From Streptomyces sp. NBC_00690 (GTDB lineage: Bacteria; Actinomycetota; Actinomycetes; Streptomycetales; Streptomycetaceae): DNA of 64,000 nt. This document shows positions 27,020 to 35,638 of this stretch, one piece after another (position 1 is the first letter of the stretch; each line of letters starts with the position of its first letter). Below the pieces are notes generated by a model. It saw only the letters and a program-made list of their open reading frames with translations. It did not search any database and was not told the origin of the DNA. Location: assembly GCF_036226685.1 (NCBI RefSeq), contig NZ_CP109009.1, forward strand, positions 248,001 through 312,000. The letters are read 5' to 3'. The position numbers and the translations under genes were made by a program.

Positions 27020-28132
27020 TCAGGAGCCGGGAACGGGCATCCAGGTCGTCGCGGTCGTGACCGCTTCCAGGACCTCCGGAATGGGGGTGACGCCGAGCCC
27101 CGGCGCGGTCGGAACCGCGAGGTGCCCGTCCACAAGGTGGAAGGGCGGCGTGATGTCGGTCCGGTAGTAGCGGTCGGAGGCCGAGGTGTCACCGGGGAGG
27201 AGGAAGCCGGGGAGTGCGGCGAGGGCGATGTTGGCGGCGCGGCCCAACCCCGTCTCCAGCATGCCGCCGCACCAGACGGGGACGCCGTGCGCCGCGCAGA
27301 CGTCGTGAATCCGTCGGGCTTCGAGGTAGCCCCCGACACGGCCCGGCTTGATGTTCACCACCTGGCAGGCGCCGAGCGCGAGCGCGTCGGCGGCGGCGCG
27401 GGCCGAGACGATCGACTCATCCAGACAGATCGGTGTGGTGATGCGCCGGGCGAGTTCGGCGTGCCCCAGAAGGTCGTCCTCCGCGAGGGGCTGCTCCAGC
27501 ATGAGCAGGTCGAACGGGTCGAGCCGGGCGAGATGGCGGGCGTCACCACGGCGGTAGGCGGTGTTGGCGTCCACCTGGAGCAGGATGTCACCGAACCGTT
27601 CACGGACGGCGCGGACGGGCTCGATGTCCCAGCCGGGTTCGATCTTCAGCTTGATCCGCAGATAGCCCGCCTCCAGGTATCCGCCGACCACGTCGAGCAG
27701 TGCGGGTATCGACTCCGTGATCCCTACGGAGACCCCGCACGGCACGGTGTCCCGCACCGCGCCGAGGGCATGCCCGAGAGCGACACCGCGGGCTCGTAGG
27801 TCTACGTCCAGTACCGCCATCTCCAATGCGGCCTTGGCCATGCGGTGGCCCTTGAACGGGGTCAGGGCGGGCGCGACCTGGTGGGCGTCGAGCTCCGGTA
27901 CCCGGGCGAGTGCAGGGATCAGATGGCGGCGCAGGACATCGGCGGCGGCATGCGTGTACTCCGAGGAGTACAGGGGGGCGGTGCCCGCTCCGCATTCGCC
28001 CCACCCCTCGGCCTCGTCGGTGACGACGCGCAGCAGCAGGGCCTCCCGTACGGTCTCGGTGCCGAACGATGTCCGGAACGGGGACACCAGGGGCAACTCG
28101 ACGGTGCGGAATTCGACTCCGGTGATCTTCAC
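27020..28132 (-). CDS. N-acylamino acid racemase / o-succinylbenzoate synthase family (enolase superfamily)
   Basis: 370 residues. All catalytic elements of the NAAAR/OSBS family align: K161-L-K163, metal ligands D188, E213 and D238, and K262 in VNIKPGRVGG. With start GTG 28132 (GGGAGA just upstream) these sit within one residue of the positions remembered for the Amycolatopsis racemase (K163, D189, E214, D239, K263). An ATG at 28192 overlapping the upstream stop (ATGA) is an alternative. The enzyme uses a divalent metal and two lysines to racemise N-acyl or N-succinyl amino acids. Menaquinone synthesis is unlikely, because no men genes are nearby. Flanking acyltransferase and M20 hydrolase genes point to D- to L-amino acid conversion. 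Confidence 0.92.
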   Translation of the reverse strand: MKITGVEFRTVELPLVSPFRTSFGTETVREALLLRVVTDEAEGWGECGAGTAPLYSSEYTHAAADVLRRHLIPALARVPELDAHQVAPALTPFKGHRMAKAALEMAVLDVDLRARGVALGHALGAVRDTVPCGVSVGITESIPALLDVVGGYLEAGYLRIKLKIEPGWDIEPVRAVRERFGDILLQVDANTAYRRGDARHLARLDPFDLLMLEQPLAEDDLLGHAELARRITTPICLDESIVSARAAADALALGACQVVNIKPGRVGGYLEARRIHDVCAAHGVPVWCGGMLETGLGRAANIALAALPGFLLPGDTSASDRYYRTDITPPFHLVDGHLAVPTAPGLGVTPIPEVLEAVTTATTWMPVPGS

Positions 28133-28188
28133 GCTGTCTCCCGCGGCGCTTGGCTGTGGTGTGTTCCGTGCCGGCGTGTGTCGTTGGG

Positions 28189-29124
28189 TCATGCCGTCCC
28201 CGGTTCCGTCGGCTGCGGTGGTGCCGTGGGGCCACCGCGGTCCACGACGTACCAGCCCTTGCGGTCGAAGCCGCGTATGTGCGCGCCGTCGGCGAGCAGC
28301 CCGTCGAGCGCCTCTCGTACCGCCGAGCGCCATTGCGCAGCGCACGCCGGGTCGCTCTCCCGCAGGGCCTCGATGTCCTCGGGTACGGCCACCAGTACGG
28401 TTCGGGCGTGTTCGTCGGCACGTTCGGCGACCGGCGCGCCGGTGGCCGAGACCTTGAGCGCGATGGTTGCGCCCGCCGTGCGGGCGGCCTCCGCGTCGGT
28501 CAGGGCGGGCCGTCCGGCGCAGGCCGACTCGACGTCGGGTGAGTCCAGGCGCCACCGCACGAGGATGCGGTCGCTGTCGTCGCTGCGGTTGATGTCGTCG
28601 TCGATCGGCCCGTAGAAGTCCGGTAGGTACTCGGCCGGTTCGGCGGCCAGTTTGGCGATGTTGAAGTAGGCGTTGCGGCGTACCAGGGGGTCGTACGTCC
28701 AGCAGATCTCATCGACGCCCCGCGCCATCGCCCAGGCGCGTTGGTGCAGTTTCAGGGCGAACCCGACGTTGCGCCGTCGCAGGTGTGGCAGCACTCCCGC
28801 GATATGACTGTGGAGTGCCCCGCGGGCAGGCGGGGAGAAGAATCCGAAGCAGGATCCGACCAGTTCGTCCCCTTCGAAGGCTCCGCTGACATAGCTGCCC
28901 GCCTTGGCCATCGCCCGCAGCAGGTCGGCCGTCACCGGGGGGCTGTTCTCGCCGGTGCGCCAGATGCGCTCGTACAGCCGCCGAACGGCCTCCAGCTCGA
29001 TGACGCTGTCCAGGGAGGAGATTTCAACACCCGCGGCTTGTGCGGCGGCGTCGGCCGCGGCGTACGCGGCGGCGATGGGCGGGGACTCTACGCGGTCGCG
29101 GAGGAGATCAGTCACACCGGTCAT
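28189..29124 (-). CDS. GNAT-superfamily acyltransferase, COG3375-like (putative D-amino acid N-succinyl/acyltransferase)
   Basis: About 311 residues. The core LHSHIAGVLPHLRRRNVGFALKLHQ (acyl-CoA loop RRRNVGFA) followed by WTYDPLVRRNAYFNIAKL and LPDFYGPIDDDINRSDDSDR is the characteristic COG3375 pattern. In Geobacillus a GNAT encoded beside an N-succinylamino acid racemase succinylates D-amino acids in a pathway that turns them irreversibly into L-forms. Start is uncertain: ATG 29124 or ATG 29142, the latter inside the end of the M20 gene; no strong ribosome site precedes either, which suggests translational coupling. The cytosolic location and donor CoA ester are inferred. Confidence 0.8.
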   Translation of the reverse strand: MTGVTDLLRDRVESPPIAAAYAAADAAAQAAGVEISSLDSVIELEAVRRLYERIWRTGENSPPVTADLLRAMAKAGSYVSGAFEGDELVGSCFGFFSPPARGALHSHIAGVLPHLRRRNVGFALKLHQRAWAMARGVDEICWTYDPLVRRNAYFNIAKLAAEPAEYLPDFYGPIDDDINRSDDSDRILVRWRLDSPDVESACAGRPALTDAEAARTAGATIALKVSATGAPVAERADEHARTVLVAVPEDIEALRESDPACAAQWRSAVREALDGLLADGAHIRGFDRKGWYVVDRGGPTAPPQPTEPGTA

Positions 29125-29128
29125 GGTT

Positions 29129-30433
29129 TCAGCCGTTTCCATCGCATAGCTGGTCAGAAGGCACAGAATGCCGGTCCCTGTTTCGTCGGGGTGGACAGCC
29201 GTCCTGCGGTGCCAACAGTTCGGCGACCAACGCGGTGAGCAGGTGCGTCCGCCGCGACAGCTCGGCGATGAGCAGGTGTTCGTCGTCGGCGTGCGCACCG
29301 CCGCCGACCGCTCCCAGCCCATCGAGGGTGGGGGTGCCGACGCCGGCGGTGAGGTTGCCGTCGGATGCGCCGCCGACGGCAACCTCGGTGAGCGGGCCGA
29401 TCCCGAGGTCCGATGCGAGCCGAAGCGCCCGATCGAAGAGATCTCGTGACGCGGTGGCCGGCAGGGGTGGCCGGTTCGGGCCGCCCCTGACCTCCACGGT
29501 GGCTCCGGTCAGCCGGGCTCGTAGCTTCTGCATCGCAGTGTGGACGCGGTACTGCTCGGCCGTGTTCCACACCCGGACGTCCACGTCAAAGCGGGCGGAT
29601 GCGGGGACGGTGTTGGTCGTGGTGCCCGCCTCCATGACGGTGGGCGTGACGGTTGTACCCCGGGCCGGGTCGCCCAGCGATGCCACGGCCACCACTTGGT
29701 GGGCGGCTTCGATCGTTGCGTTCACGCCGCGTTCCGGTTCCAATCCGGAGTGGGCGGCGCGTCCCCGTACCAGCACCTCGTAGCGCGAGACGCCCTTGCG
29801 TTCGGTCTTCAGTGCTCCGGCGGGGCCCGCGGCCTCCAGCACCAGAGCGGCGGTGCACTGGCGAGCCTCCTGCTCGATGAGTTCCCGGGAGGAGGGGGAA
29901 CCCGGCTCCTCATCACCGGTGATGAGGAGGGTGACACCGTCCAGGGGGTGCGGGGCTTCGGGGGCGCGCGGAGCGGTCGAGGTGCCTGGGGCGGTCCGCG
30001 TTTGGGGTTTGATCAGGGCGGCCAGGGCGTGGAAGGCCATCACCAGACCCGCCTTCATATCGAAGCAGCCCGGCCCGCGCAGCACTCCGTCGCGGACCTC
30101 GTAGGGATGGCTCTCCAGCGACCCGAGGGGCCACACGGTGTCGTGGTGGCCGAGGACGAGCACGCGCGGGGTGGAACCGAAGCGCCAACGGAGATGGGTG
30201 CAACCGTCGATGACGACACGTTCCGCCTCGACCTCCAGGTGCTCGGCGCCGACCTGGGCGACCAGCTCCGCGCTGCGGGCGACAGCGGCCAGGTCGTGTG
30301 AGGGGGACTCACAGCGCACCAGCCGTTCGATGTCGGCGACCATCGCGGCCTCGCGCTCCTCTTCAGGGGGATCGGGCAGAGCACCGCCCCTCTGTGCCGG
30401 GGATCGGTTCGCCCCGGGGCGGCGTTCTGTCAC
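29129..30433 (-). CDS. M20-family metallopeptidase (carboxypeptidase G2-like; putative N-acyl-amino acid hydrolase)
   Basis: 434 residues. Start GTG 30433 has AGGAG 9 bp upstream; ATG 30457 is possible but overlaps that site. M20 metal and catalytic motifs are in order: VLGHHDTVWPLG (His and Asp ligands), GPGCFDMKAGL (bridging Asp), TGDEEPGS (catalytic Glu pair) and a lid/dimerisation domain beginning RGRAAHSGLEPERGVNA. The sequence is nearest to carboxypeptidase G2-like enzymes, which remove C-terminal residues or N-acyl groups. As first gene of the minus-strand operon with the GNAT and racemase, hydrolysis of N-acyl-L-amino acids is its likely role, completing the pathway. Confidence 0.88.
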   Translation of the reverse strand: MTERRPGANRSPAQRGGALPDPPEEEREAAMVADIERLVRCESPSHDLAAVARSAELVAQVGAEHLEVEAERVVIDGCTHLRWRFGSTPRVLVLGHHDTVWPLGSLESHPYEVRDGVLRGPGCFDMKAGLVMAFHALAALIKPQTRTAPGTSTAPRAPEAPHPLDGVTLLITGDEEPGSPSSRELIEQEARQCTAALVLEAAGPAGALKTERKGVSRYEVLVRGRAAHSGLEPERGVNATIEAAHQVVAVASLGDPARGTTVTPTVMEAGTTTNTVPASARFDVDVRVWNTAEQYRVHTAMQKLRARLTGATVEVRGGPNRPPLPATASRDLFDRALRLASDLGIGPLTEVAVGGASDGNLTAGVGTPTLDGLGAVGGGAHADDEHLLIAELSRRTHLLTALVAELLAPQDGCPPRRNRDRHSVPSDQLCDGNG

Positions 30434-30759
30434 GGCGGAGAACTCCTGTTGATGCATCCGCCAAGCATCGTGAGTCGCGCCCCGGCCGGGCCTGTTCGCT
30501 CAGCCAATATCGACGCGTGGGATTGGGCCGGGCCGATGAACGATGCTCCGGAGGGATGCGGTGCACCTGAGCGCTCTCGATCTCGTCGTTCACGCCCCGA
30601 GTCGCTGTGCCAGGAGTCACGAGGCTCGGGTGAGGGGGGCGCGGCAGTGTGGTCGGGGCGGCGGGGAGTCCGGTCGGTCTCCCGGTCAGCCCGCAGCGCC
30701 CCGGCGCACCTGGACCGCTACTCCCCGCCTCCCGACCACATGCAGATCGTGCTCGGCCG
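30434..30759. other. Intergenic region, probable promoter of the racemase operon
   Basis: About 326 bases between the M20 gene and the beta-lactamase gene end. No supported coding frame, repeat or operator was recognised. The minus-strand operon promoter must lie within or beyond it. Confidence 0.5.
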
Positions 30760-31686
30760 CTAGGACAACGTCCCTGCGACGACGGACGCCGCTTCCGCGA
30801 TCAGTTTGTTGTCGAAGTCAGCATCCGCGGCACCGCGATTGGACATGATCGCCATGACGATGGGTGCAGCATTGGGGGGCCACACCACGGCGATGTCGTT
30901 GCGGACTCCGTAGGCTCCGCCTCCTCCGGTCTTGTCGCCGACCACCCAACTCTTGGGGACTCCCGCCCTGATGAGTTCGTCGCCGGTCGTGTTGGTCCGC
31001 AGCCACTTCGTGAGCTGTGCGCGTTCGTCCTCGGCAAGGGCGTCTTGGAGTACGAATGCTCGTAGGTCAGCGGCCAGCGCACGTGGCGTGCTGGTGTCCC
31101 GGGTGGCGCCGGGAGCCCACTGGTTGAGCTCCGGCTCGCGGCGGTCCACGCTGGTGACGGTGTCGCCCACCTCTTCAAGAGCGGATGCCAGGCCCTTTGG
31201 CCCGCCGAGTGCATCGAACAGCAGATTGGCCGCGGCGTTGTCGCTGTACCGGACCGCGGCGTCACACAACTCATGCAGAGTCATGCCCGTTTCGACGTTC
31301 TTCTCGGTCACGGGAGAGTGTTCTATCAAGTCGTCCTTGGAATACTTGATCACCTTGTCCATGCCGTTGAGGGAGTGCTTGCGCAACACGGCAGCCGCGG
31401 CGAGCGCCTTGAACGTGGAGGCGTAGGCGAATCGCTCATCGTCCTGGTACGCCACCTCCCGCCCGGTACCGGTGTCGACCGCGTAGACACCCAGCCGTGC
31501 ACCGTACTTGTGCTCCAGCTTCTTGAAGTCGTCGACGAACGGCTGCACTGCCGGTGCGGACCGATTGGTTGCGGCTGGCGGAGCCGGTACAGCCCGGTTG
31601 TCGTCCTGGCCGCAGGCCGCAAGTGGGAGGACGGCGAGTGCGACGAGCCCGCCGGCAACGGCCCGCCGTCCACGTGTGTACTGCAT
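30760..31686 (-). CDS. bla: Class A beta-lactamase, lipoprotein
   Basis: 308 residues, ATG preceded by CGGAGG. A lipoprotein signal with lipobox L-A-A-C (Cys25) predicts anchoring to the outer face of the membrane. Class A motifs are complete: S90-T-F-K93, S148-D-N150, E184-P-E-L-N188 (general base and omega loop) and K252-T-G254. The enzyme opens beta-lactam rings through an acyl-serine intermediate. Lipidated class A enzymes are common in streptomycetes. No BlaI/BlaR-type regulator is adjacent. The gene appears monocistronic. Confidence 0.93.
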   Translation of the reverse strand: MQYTRGRRAVAGGLVALAVLPLAACGQDDNRAVPAPPAATNRSAPAVQPFVDDFKKLEHKYGARLGVYAVDTGTGREVAYQDDERFAYASTFKALAAAAVLRKHSLNGMDKVIKYSKDDLIEHSPVTEKNVETGMTLHELCDAAVRYSDNAAANLLFDALGGPKGLASALEEVGDTVTSVDRREPELNQWAPGATRDTSTPRALAADLRAFVLQDALAEDERAQLTKWLRTNTTGDELIRAGVPKSWVVGDKTGGGGAYGVRNDIAVVWPPNAAPIVMAIMSNRGAADADFDNKLIAEAASVVAGTLS

Positions 31687-32010
31687 GGTTCGAACCTCCG
31701 GATAACCCCTGAGAAGGGTGCAGAGAGGGGTAGGTCACATGCCCGGACGGCGTCCTGGAAGTCGGGCCCGACCTCACCCTTGACCTCCATGATCGATGTA
31801 CGGGGCATCAAGCCATGCTGCCCTGAGACCGCACCGAAATGCACTTCGCCTCTCCGCGCCGGGCCGATGCGGCCTCCGCGGAACTCCCCGACCCGACTCA
31901 TATCGTGGCGGCGGCCCAGGCTCCCCGGGCGGTGGGCAATCCCGGGCGATGCGCACGCCCTTCAGGGCTGTCCCGCTCAAGCACCCGACGTCGATGCACG
32001 GAAGGAGTGG
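31687..32010. other. Intergenic region upstream of bla
   Basis: About 324 bases. A minus-strand open frame crosses it but has no ribosome site or recognisable domain. It presumably holds the bla promoter; no operator was identified. Confidence 0.45.
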
Positions 32011-32394
32011 TCAGTCGGTGCTCAGGCCGGGGACGCCAGTGGTGTCGGTTCCGGGTGCAAGGTATTCGCGCAGTGCCCGATGCACCCAGGCCCGTTCGGC
32101 TTCCGTGTAGTGCTGGCTGGTGGCGGCGAGATAGGTACGGGTAAGGGTGACGACCCAGTCGGGAATGTCGTGTCGAACCCCTAAGGCTTCGACTGCCTCG
32201 CGCATCCTGAGTCGTTCCTCACCCTCGGCTGCGCAGCGGGCGTCGTGCAGAGCTCGCAGTATGGAGGCGGCGCCTGCGTGGAGGAAGTTGCGGTACCTCT
32301 GACCGCCGACATGGAGCCGCTGAACAATCTGGGCTTCGGTGAGCGCTCCCCCGCTGCGTTCGGCGAGCGCGGCCACGAGCCGGTCCTCCTCCAC
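32011..32394 (-). CDS. Hypothetical helical protein, 5' end doubtful
   Basis: The frame ending at 32011 has coding-like composition from about 32460 (PYAEASARRDADRLVEED...) to its stop, with the middle QIVQRLHVGGQRYRNFLHAGA resembling a small DNA-binding helical bundle and the end predicted all-alpha. No ATG starts the credible part: GTG 32394 (128 residues) is the first usable codon and lacks a ribosome site. It may be a 5'-truncated gene joined to the GNAT remnant that lies immediately upstream on the other strand. Family not recognised. Confidence 0.4.
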   Translation of the reverse strand: MEEDRLVAALAERSGGALTEAQIVQRLHVGGQRYRNFLHAGAASILRALHDARCAAEGEERLRMREAVEALGVRHDIPDWVVTLTRTYLAATSQHYTEAERAWVHRALREYLAPGTDTTGVPGLSTD

Positions 32395-32569
32395 CAAGCG
32401 ATCGGCGTCGCGGCGGGCGGACGCCTCCGCGTAGGGCTCCTCGGGGTGGTAGTCGGTCAGGGCCCGGCCTTCTTGCGTGGCGGGGTGTCGACCGCGAGCC
32501 TGGGGACAACAGGGCGGTTGGGGCCGGCGTCGATCTGGTGAACCCGGCGGGGCGGCGTGTCCAGGGCAT

Positions 32570-32911
32570 GACTGATGTGCTTCCAGACTTCTGCGCGTAC
32601 GTATCCGCAGTCGCCCCCGGCCGGACGTCGCGGGGACGATGGCAGCATCGACGACCATATGGCTGGACAAGGCGAACAAGACAGCGGAGTTCGAGCCGGT
32701 CGGGACACATCGCGACTACCGACGTCTAGGGCTGGCAAGGGCGATGCTCCTGCACGGGATGCATCTGGCGCGGGCGGCCGGCGCCACTCATATGACGGTC
32801 GCGTGCCTGGGCGCACCGGGACATTCCCAGGCGCGCGGGCTGTACTACAGCGTCGGATTCCGCGAGCTCGTGCGGGATGCGCCACTCATCAAAACCACCG
32901 CCGGAAGCTGA
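32570..32911 (+). pseudogene. GNAT acetyltransferase remnant, frameshifted and 5'-truncated
   Basis: From 32639 the frame encodes the C-terminal half of a GNAT: TAEFEPVGTHRDYRRLGLARAMLLHGM (acetyl-CoA loop R-R-L-G-L-A) and ARGLYYSVGFRELV. The expected preceding strand appears in a different frame just upstream (YVSAVAPG near 32600), so a frameshift around 32615-32630 has probably broken the gene, and the N-terminal third is missing. The ATG at 32639 has no ribosome site. Likely a decaying gene. Confidence 0.6.
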
Positions 32912-33739
32912 GCGCCATCGGTTCGGGACGCCGTCGTCGATCAGTTCACATCGAGCGGGGCCGACCGGCGGGCAACGTCTCGGGGGCGGCTCGGGAACCA
33001 GATGGGGCACCGCGAAGGTTCGCAGTCCCTCGCCGGCGTGGCGACCCGCCGACATCGCACGGTGGCCTGCTTGCCCTGCGACTCGTCCGACGACGCGGGT
33101 CGCCAAGTCCTGCTGGTGATGCGCCCCCTGCCCGCTGACGTCTTCCGAGCCGAAGACTGCCGGAGGAGCACAGTGCACAACCCCATGCCCTATCTGCATG
33201 CTGAGATCGTTCGGCATCCATGGGGGCATCCGTGAAAGCAACCACAACTCGCAGTGTGAGACGCGCACGCAACATCCATGGTGTGCGCCTGGGCATCACG
33301 ACCGGGAGGAGCCGTGGGATGCTGCGGCGAGCCATCGAGAGGGCAGACTCGACCGCCACACGGGGCTCCCACTCCCCCGGGTGAGCCGCGCGGCGCGGGC
33401 TCATCTGGACCTTGCACCAAGACGTGGGCTCATCGTCCACACGGTGCTCGCCTTTCTCCTTCTGGCGGTTGGCCTGAGTCTGTACACGAGCGTCGTGATC
33501 CGACTCGGCGGATACTGAGCCGTACCCGTGGTGGACCCTCTGTCCAAGAGCCCGTCAGGGTCACTACCGCATTTCAGGAGCCTTCCTGGCGCCGCTCAGC
33601 CGCAACGATGGGCGAGTCGAGGTCGACCAATCCCCACCCGCGAACCGGCCTTCTCCGTCGTTTCAACTCCCTTTCCCTGCCCGCAAGCGTCTCCCATCAG
33701 GGGAAGAGCGTCGGTGCCTCTTGCGGCGCCCTGATCACC
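32912..33739. other. Long gene-poor stretch
   Basis: About 830 bases. Apart from a possible 45-residue membrane peptide at 33381-33518 (listed separately) there is no supported gene on either strand. It may be decayed DNA next to the GNAT remnant. Confidence 0.45.
33381..33518 (+). CDS. Possible 45-residue single-pass membrane peptide
   Basis: GTG at 33381 opens a short frame with a basic, helical N-terminus and one clear hydrophobic segment, HTVLAFLLLAVGLSLYTSVVI (split by no charged residue), ending GGY. Its GTG overlaps the TGA of a 21-codon frame starting at ATG 33319 that has GGGAGGAG upstream, which would permit translational coupling. Too short for family assignment; may be fortuitous. 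Confidence 0.3.
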   Translation: MSRAARAHLDLAPRRGLIVHTVLAFLLLAVGLSLYTSVVIRLGGY

Positions 33740-34147
33740 TTAGGAGTCCATATGGCGCGAACGGGCCTCGTTGATCTCCGCCTCGTGGCGCAGCGCCCAG
33801 TCGGCCAGCGCTGACAGCGGTTCCAGGAGGGTGCTCCCCAGAGGGGTCAGGCTGTACTCGACACTGGGCGGTACGGTCGGGTGCACCTCGCGCCGCACGA
33901 GTCCGTCGGTTTCCAAGCTGCGCAGCGTACGGGTCAGCATGCGCTGACTGATGCCTTCCACGGCGCGGTGCAACTCGTTGTACCGGTGGGGGCGTTCGCC
34001 GAGCAGAATCAACAGCAGCACGCTCCATTTGTCGCCCACGCGCCGGAAGACATCCCCGACCGGACATGCGGCGAACTCGTCGGTCGGCACCGGGCGGGGC
34101 AGCTCATGGGCGAGTACCGAGGGAACACTGCTGTTCGTAGCGCACAT
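33740..34147 (-). CDS. HxlR-family transcriptional regulator
   Basis: 135 residues, winged helix-turn-helix of the HxlR/DUF24 type: CPVGDVFRRVGDKWSVLLLILLGE with the conserved cysteine near residue 28, the recognition region GISQRMLTRTLRSLETDGLVRREV and the wing VPPSVEYSLTPLG. HxlR proteins sense aldehydes or oxidants through that cysteine and usually control a divergent oxidoreductase gene. Here the SDR gene starts 74 bp away in the opposite direction, with an inverted repeat between them. Confidence 0.9.
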   Translation of the reverse strand: MCATNSSVPSVLAHELPRPVPTDEFAACPVGDVFRRVGDKWSVLLLILLGERPHRYNELHRAVEGISQRMLTRTLRSLETDGLVRREVHPTVPPSVEYSLTPLGSTLLEPLSALADWALRHEAEINEARSRHMDS

Positions 34148-34154
34148 AAAACTG

Positions 34155-34169
34155 CCTTCTTTCAGAAGG
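34155..34169 (+). promoter_or_regulatory. Inverted repeat, candidate HxlR operator
   Basis: CCTTCT-TTC-AGAAGG lies in the 74-bp gap between the divergent HxlR and SDR genes. One arm also supplies the ribosome site of the HxlR gene (AGAAGG on the minus strand), so the match may partly be coincidental. Confidence 0.35.
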
Positions 34170-34221
34170 TGACGGAACGGTCAACGATGAACGGGTTGAT
34201 GCCGAGCCCCTGGAGGACACC

Positions 34222-35052
34222 GTGCCCGACCAATCGCCGAAGACCGTCATCATCAGTGGTGGGACCGACGGTATGGGCCGCGCGACCGCGCTGGAACGAC
34301 TTGCGAAGGGTGATCACGTCACGGTGATCGGCAGCAATGCGGCCAAAGGGCGTGCTCTGCTTGACCAGGTGGCGCATGCGAACCTTCGGTTCCTCCAGGC
34401 GGACCTGTCCTCGATCGCCGAGACCGAGCGGGTGGTCGCCCGCATCGGTGAACAGCACGACGCAATCGATGCGCTTGCGCTGTTCGCCAATCGGGTGAGC
34501 CCGAAGCGCAAGGAGACCGCGGACGGGCTGGAGTCCACCTTCGCCCTGTACTACCTGAGCCGCTATCTGCTGAGTTTCCGATTGCGCCCGCTGCTCGACG
34601 CCGGCTCCGATCCAGTGATCATCAACGTGGCCGGTGTAGGCAACACCGCAGGTCGGATTCATTGGGACGATCCTCAACTGAGGCGACGCTACGGACAGGT
34701 TCGTGCCCAACTCCAGGCGGGCCGGGCGAACGACCTGTTGGGGGTCATGTTCGCCCGGCAGGCCGGGAGCAGGGCGCGCTATGTCCTCTACCATCCTGGA
34801 TTCACCCGCAGTGGGGCCAACAGTCACCCGAATTCGCTGGTCCGCGGATCGATCGACCTGCTCGCGAAGGTCTTCGCACGTGAGGTGTCCGAAGCGGTGC
34901 GACCGATCGTTCAGTGGATCGATCATCCACCGGCGGATGCGCTCTCCGCGATCGACCGGGGCAGACGGGTCGAGGAGTCGTTGAAGACTCTGGACCCCGA
35001 CGCCGCCGGCCGCCTCGCCGCATATACCGAAACCCTGCTCCGCAACCGCTGA
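34222..35052 (+). CDS. SDR-fold NAD(P)-binding protein with degenerate catalytic site
   Basis: 276 residues, GTG start with CTGGAGGAC upstream. The N-terminal Rossmann motif SGGTDGMGRATALERL (TGxxxGxG form) and FLQADLSS identify a short-chain dehydrogenase/reductase. The catalytic region is unusual: after VIINVAG the Ser position is not evident, and the segment aligned with Y-x-x-x-K reads QLQAGRANDLLG, lacking both Tyr and Lys. A normal dehydrogenase mechanism is therefore doubtful; an NAD(P)-sensing or atypical reductase role is possible. It is divergent from, and probably regulated by, the HxlR protein. Confidence 0.8.
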   Translation: MPDQSPKTVIISGGTDGMGRATALERLAKGDHVTVIGSNAAKGRALLDQVAHANLRFLQADLSSIAETERVVARIGEQHDAIDALALFANRVSPKRKETADGLESTFALYYLSRYLLSFRLRPLLDAGSDPVIINVAGVGNTAGRIHWDDPQLRRRYGQVRAQLQAGRANDLLGVMFARQAGSRARYVLYHPGFTRSGANSHPNSLVRGSIDLLAKVFAREVSEAVRPIVQWIDHPPADALSAIDRGRRVEESLKTLDPDAAGRLAAYTETLLRNR

Positions 35053-35638
35053 ACCCTCATCAGGGATCGCTTCTTCCACCCACAGACCTGAGTCCGCCGG
35101 CTGAACCGCCGCCTTCATCCGCTGCCGGCGTGGGGCACGGTATCGATCGGTGAGAGGTTTGCGGCCGATGCGTCCTATCCGGATCACTCGGGCTTTGCGC
35201 TGCCCCTGGCCGAGCGAAGGGTCGCGCAGGCGACACGAGCACGGTCCTTCGCCTCGGGCTGCGGAGCGAGAGTGATCCCGGTACTGGTGCGGACCCCCAG
35301 GTCCAGACTCCAGGCAATCCGTGCACGCTTTCCCCCCGGTCGAAGGCGGATGTGATGTGTCGACGGGCCTGCAACTCGCTCGTCCTGGTGACCCTCACCA
35401 AGTGCGCGAGGACCTGCGCCTCGGACTGGCACCATCCTGTCCGGTGGGCTACGTTGTCCGGCGATGACTACCGGGACGGCATTGCGCCACACACGGATTG
35501 GTGACCCGGCGCCTCCCTGAGCGCCGTACGGGCCGGAGCTGGCCCGCTGTTGGGTCGAGGCTCCCCCGCTGCCGCGCGGGCTCCGCCTCCTGTCGTGTTG
35601 ACCACAGGTTTGATTCGTCAACCACGACAGGAGACCTC
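35053..35638. other. Intergenic region without supported gene
   Basis: About 586 bases between the SDR and dienelactone-hydrolase genes. A minus-strand frame (35184-35621) has a somewhat coding-like end but no ribosome site or recognised family. The only structured element is the inverted repeat at 35591-35629. Confidence 0.45.
35591..35629 (+). promoter_or_regulatory. Inverted repeat before the dienelactone-hydrolase gene
   Basis: TGTCGTGTTGAC (35591-35602) and GTCAACCACGACA (35617-35629) are inverted copies with one bulged base, separated by 14 bp, and the right arm abuts the AGGAG ribosome site. It could be an operator or a translation-controlling hairpin. Confidence 0.4.

Noticed and set aside
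27020..28132. MenC (menaquinone o-succinylbenzoate synthase) as the primary role
   Set aside because: The fold fits both, but the neighbours are an acyltransferase and an M20 hydrolase rather than menaquinone genes.
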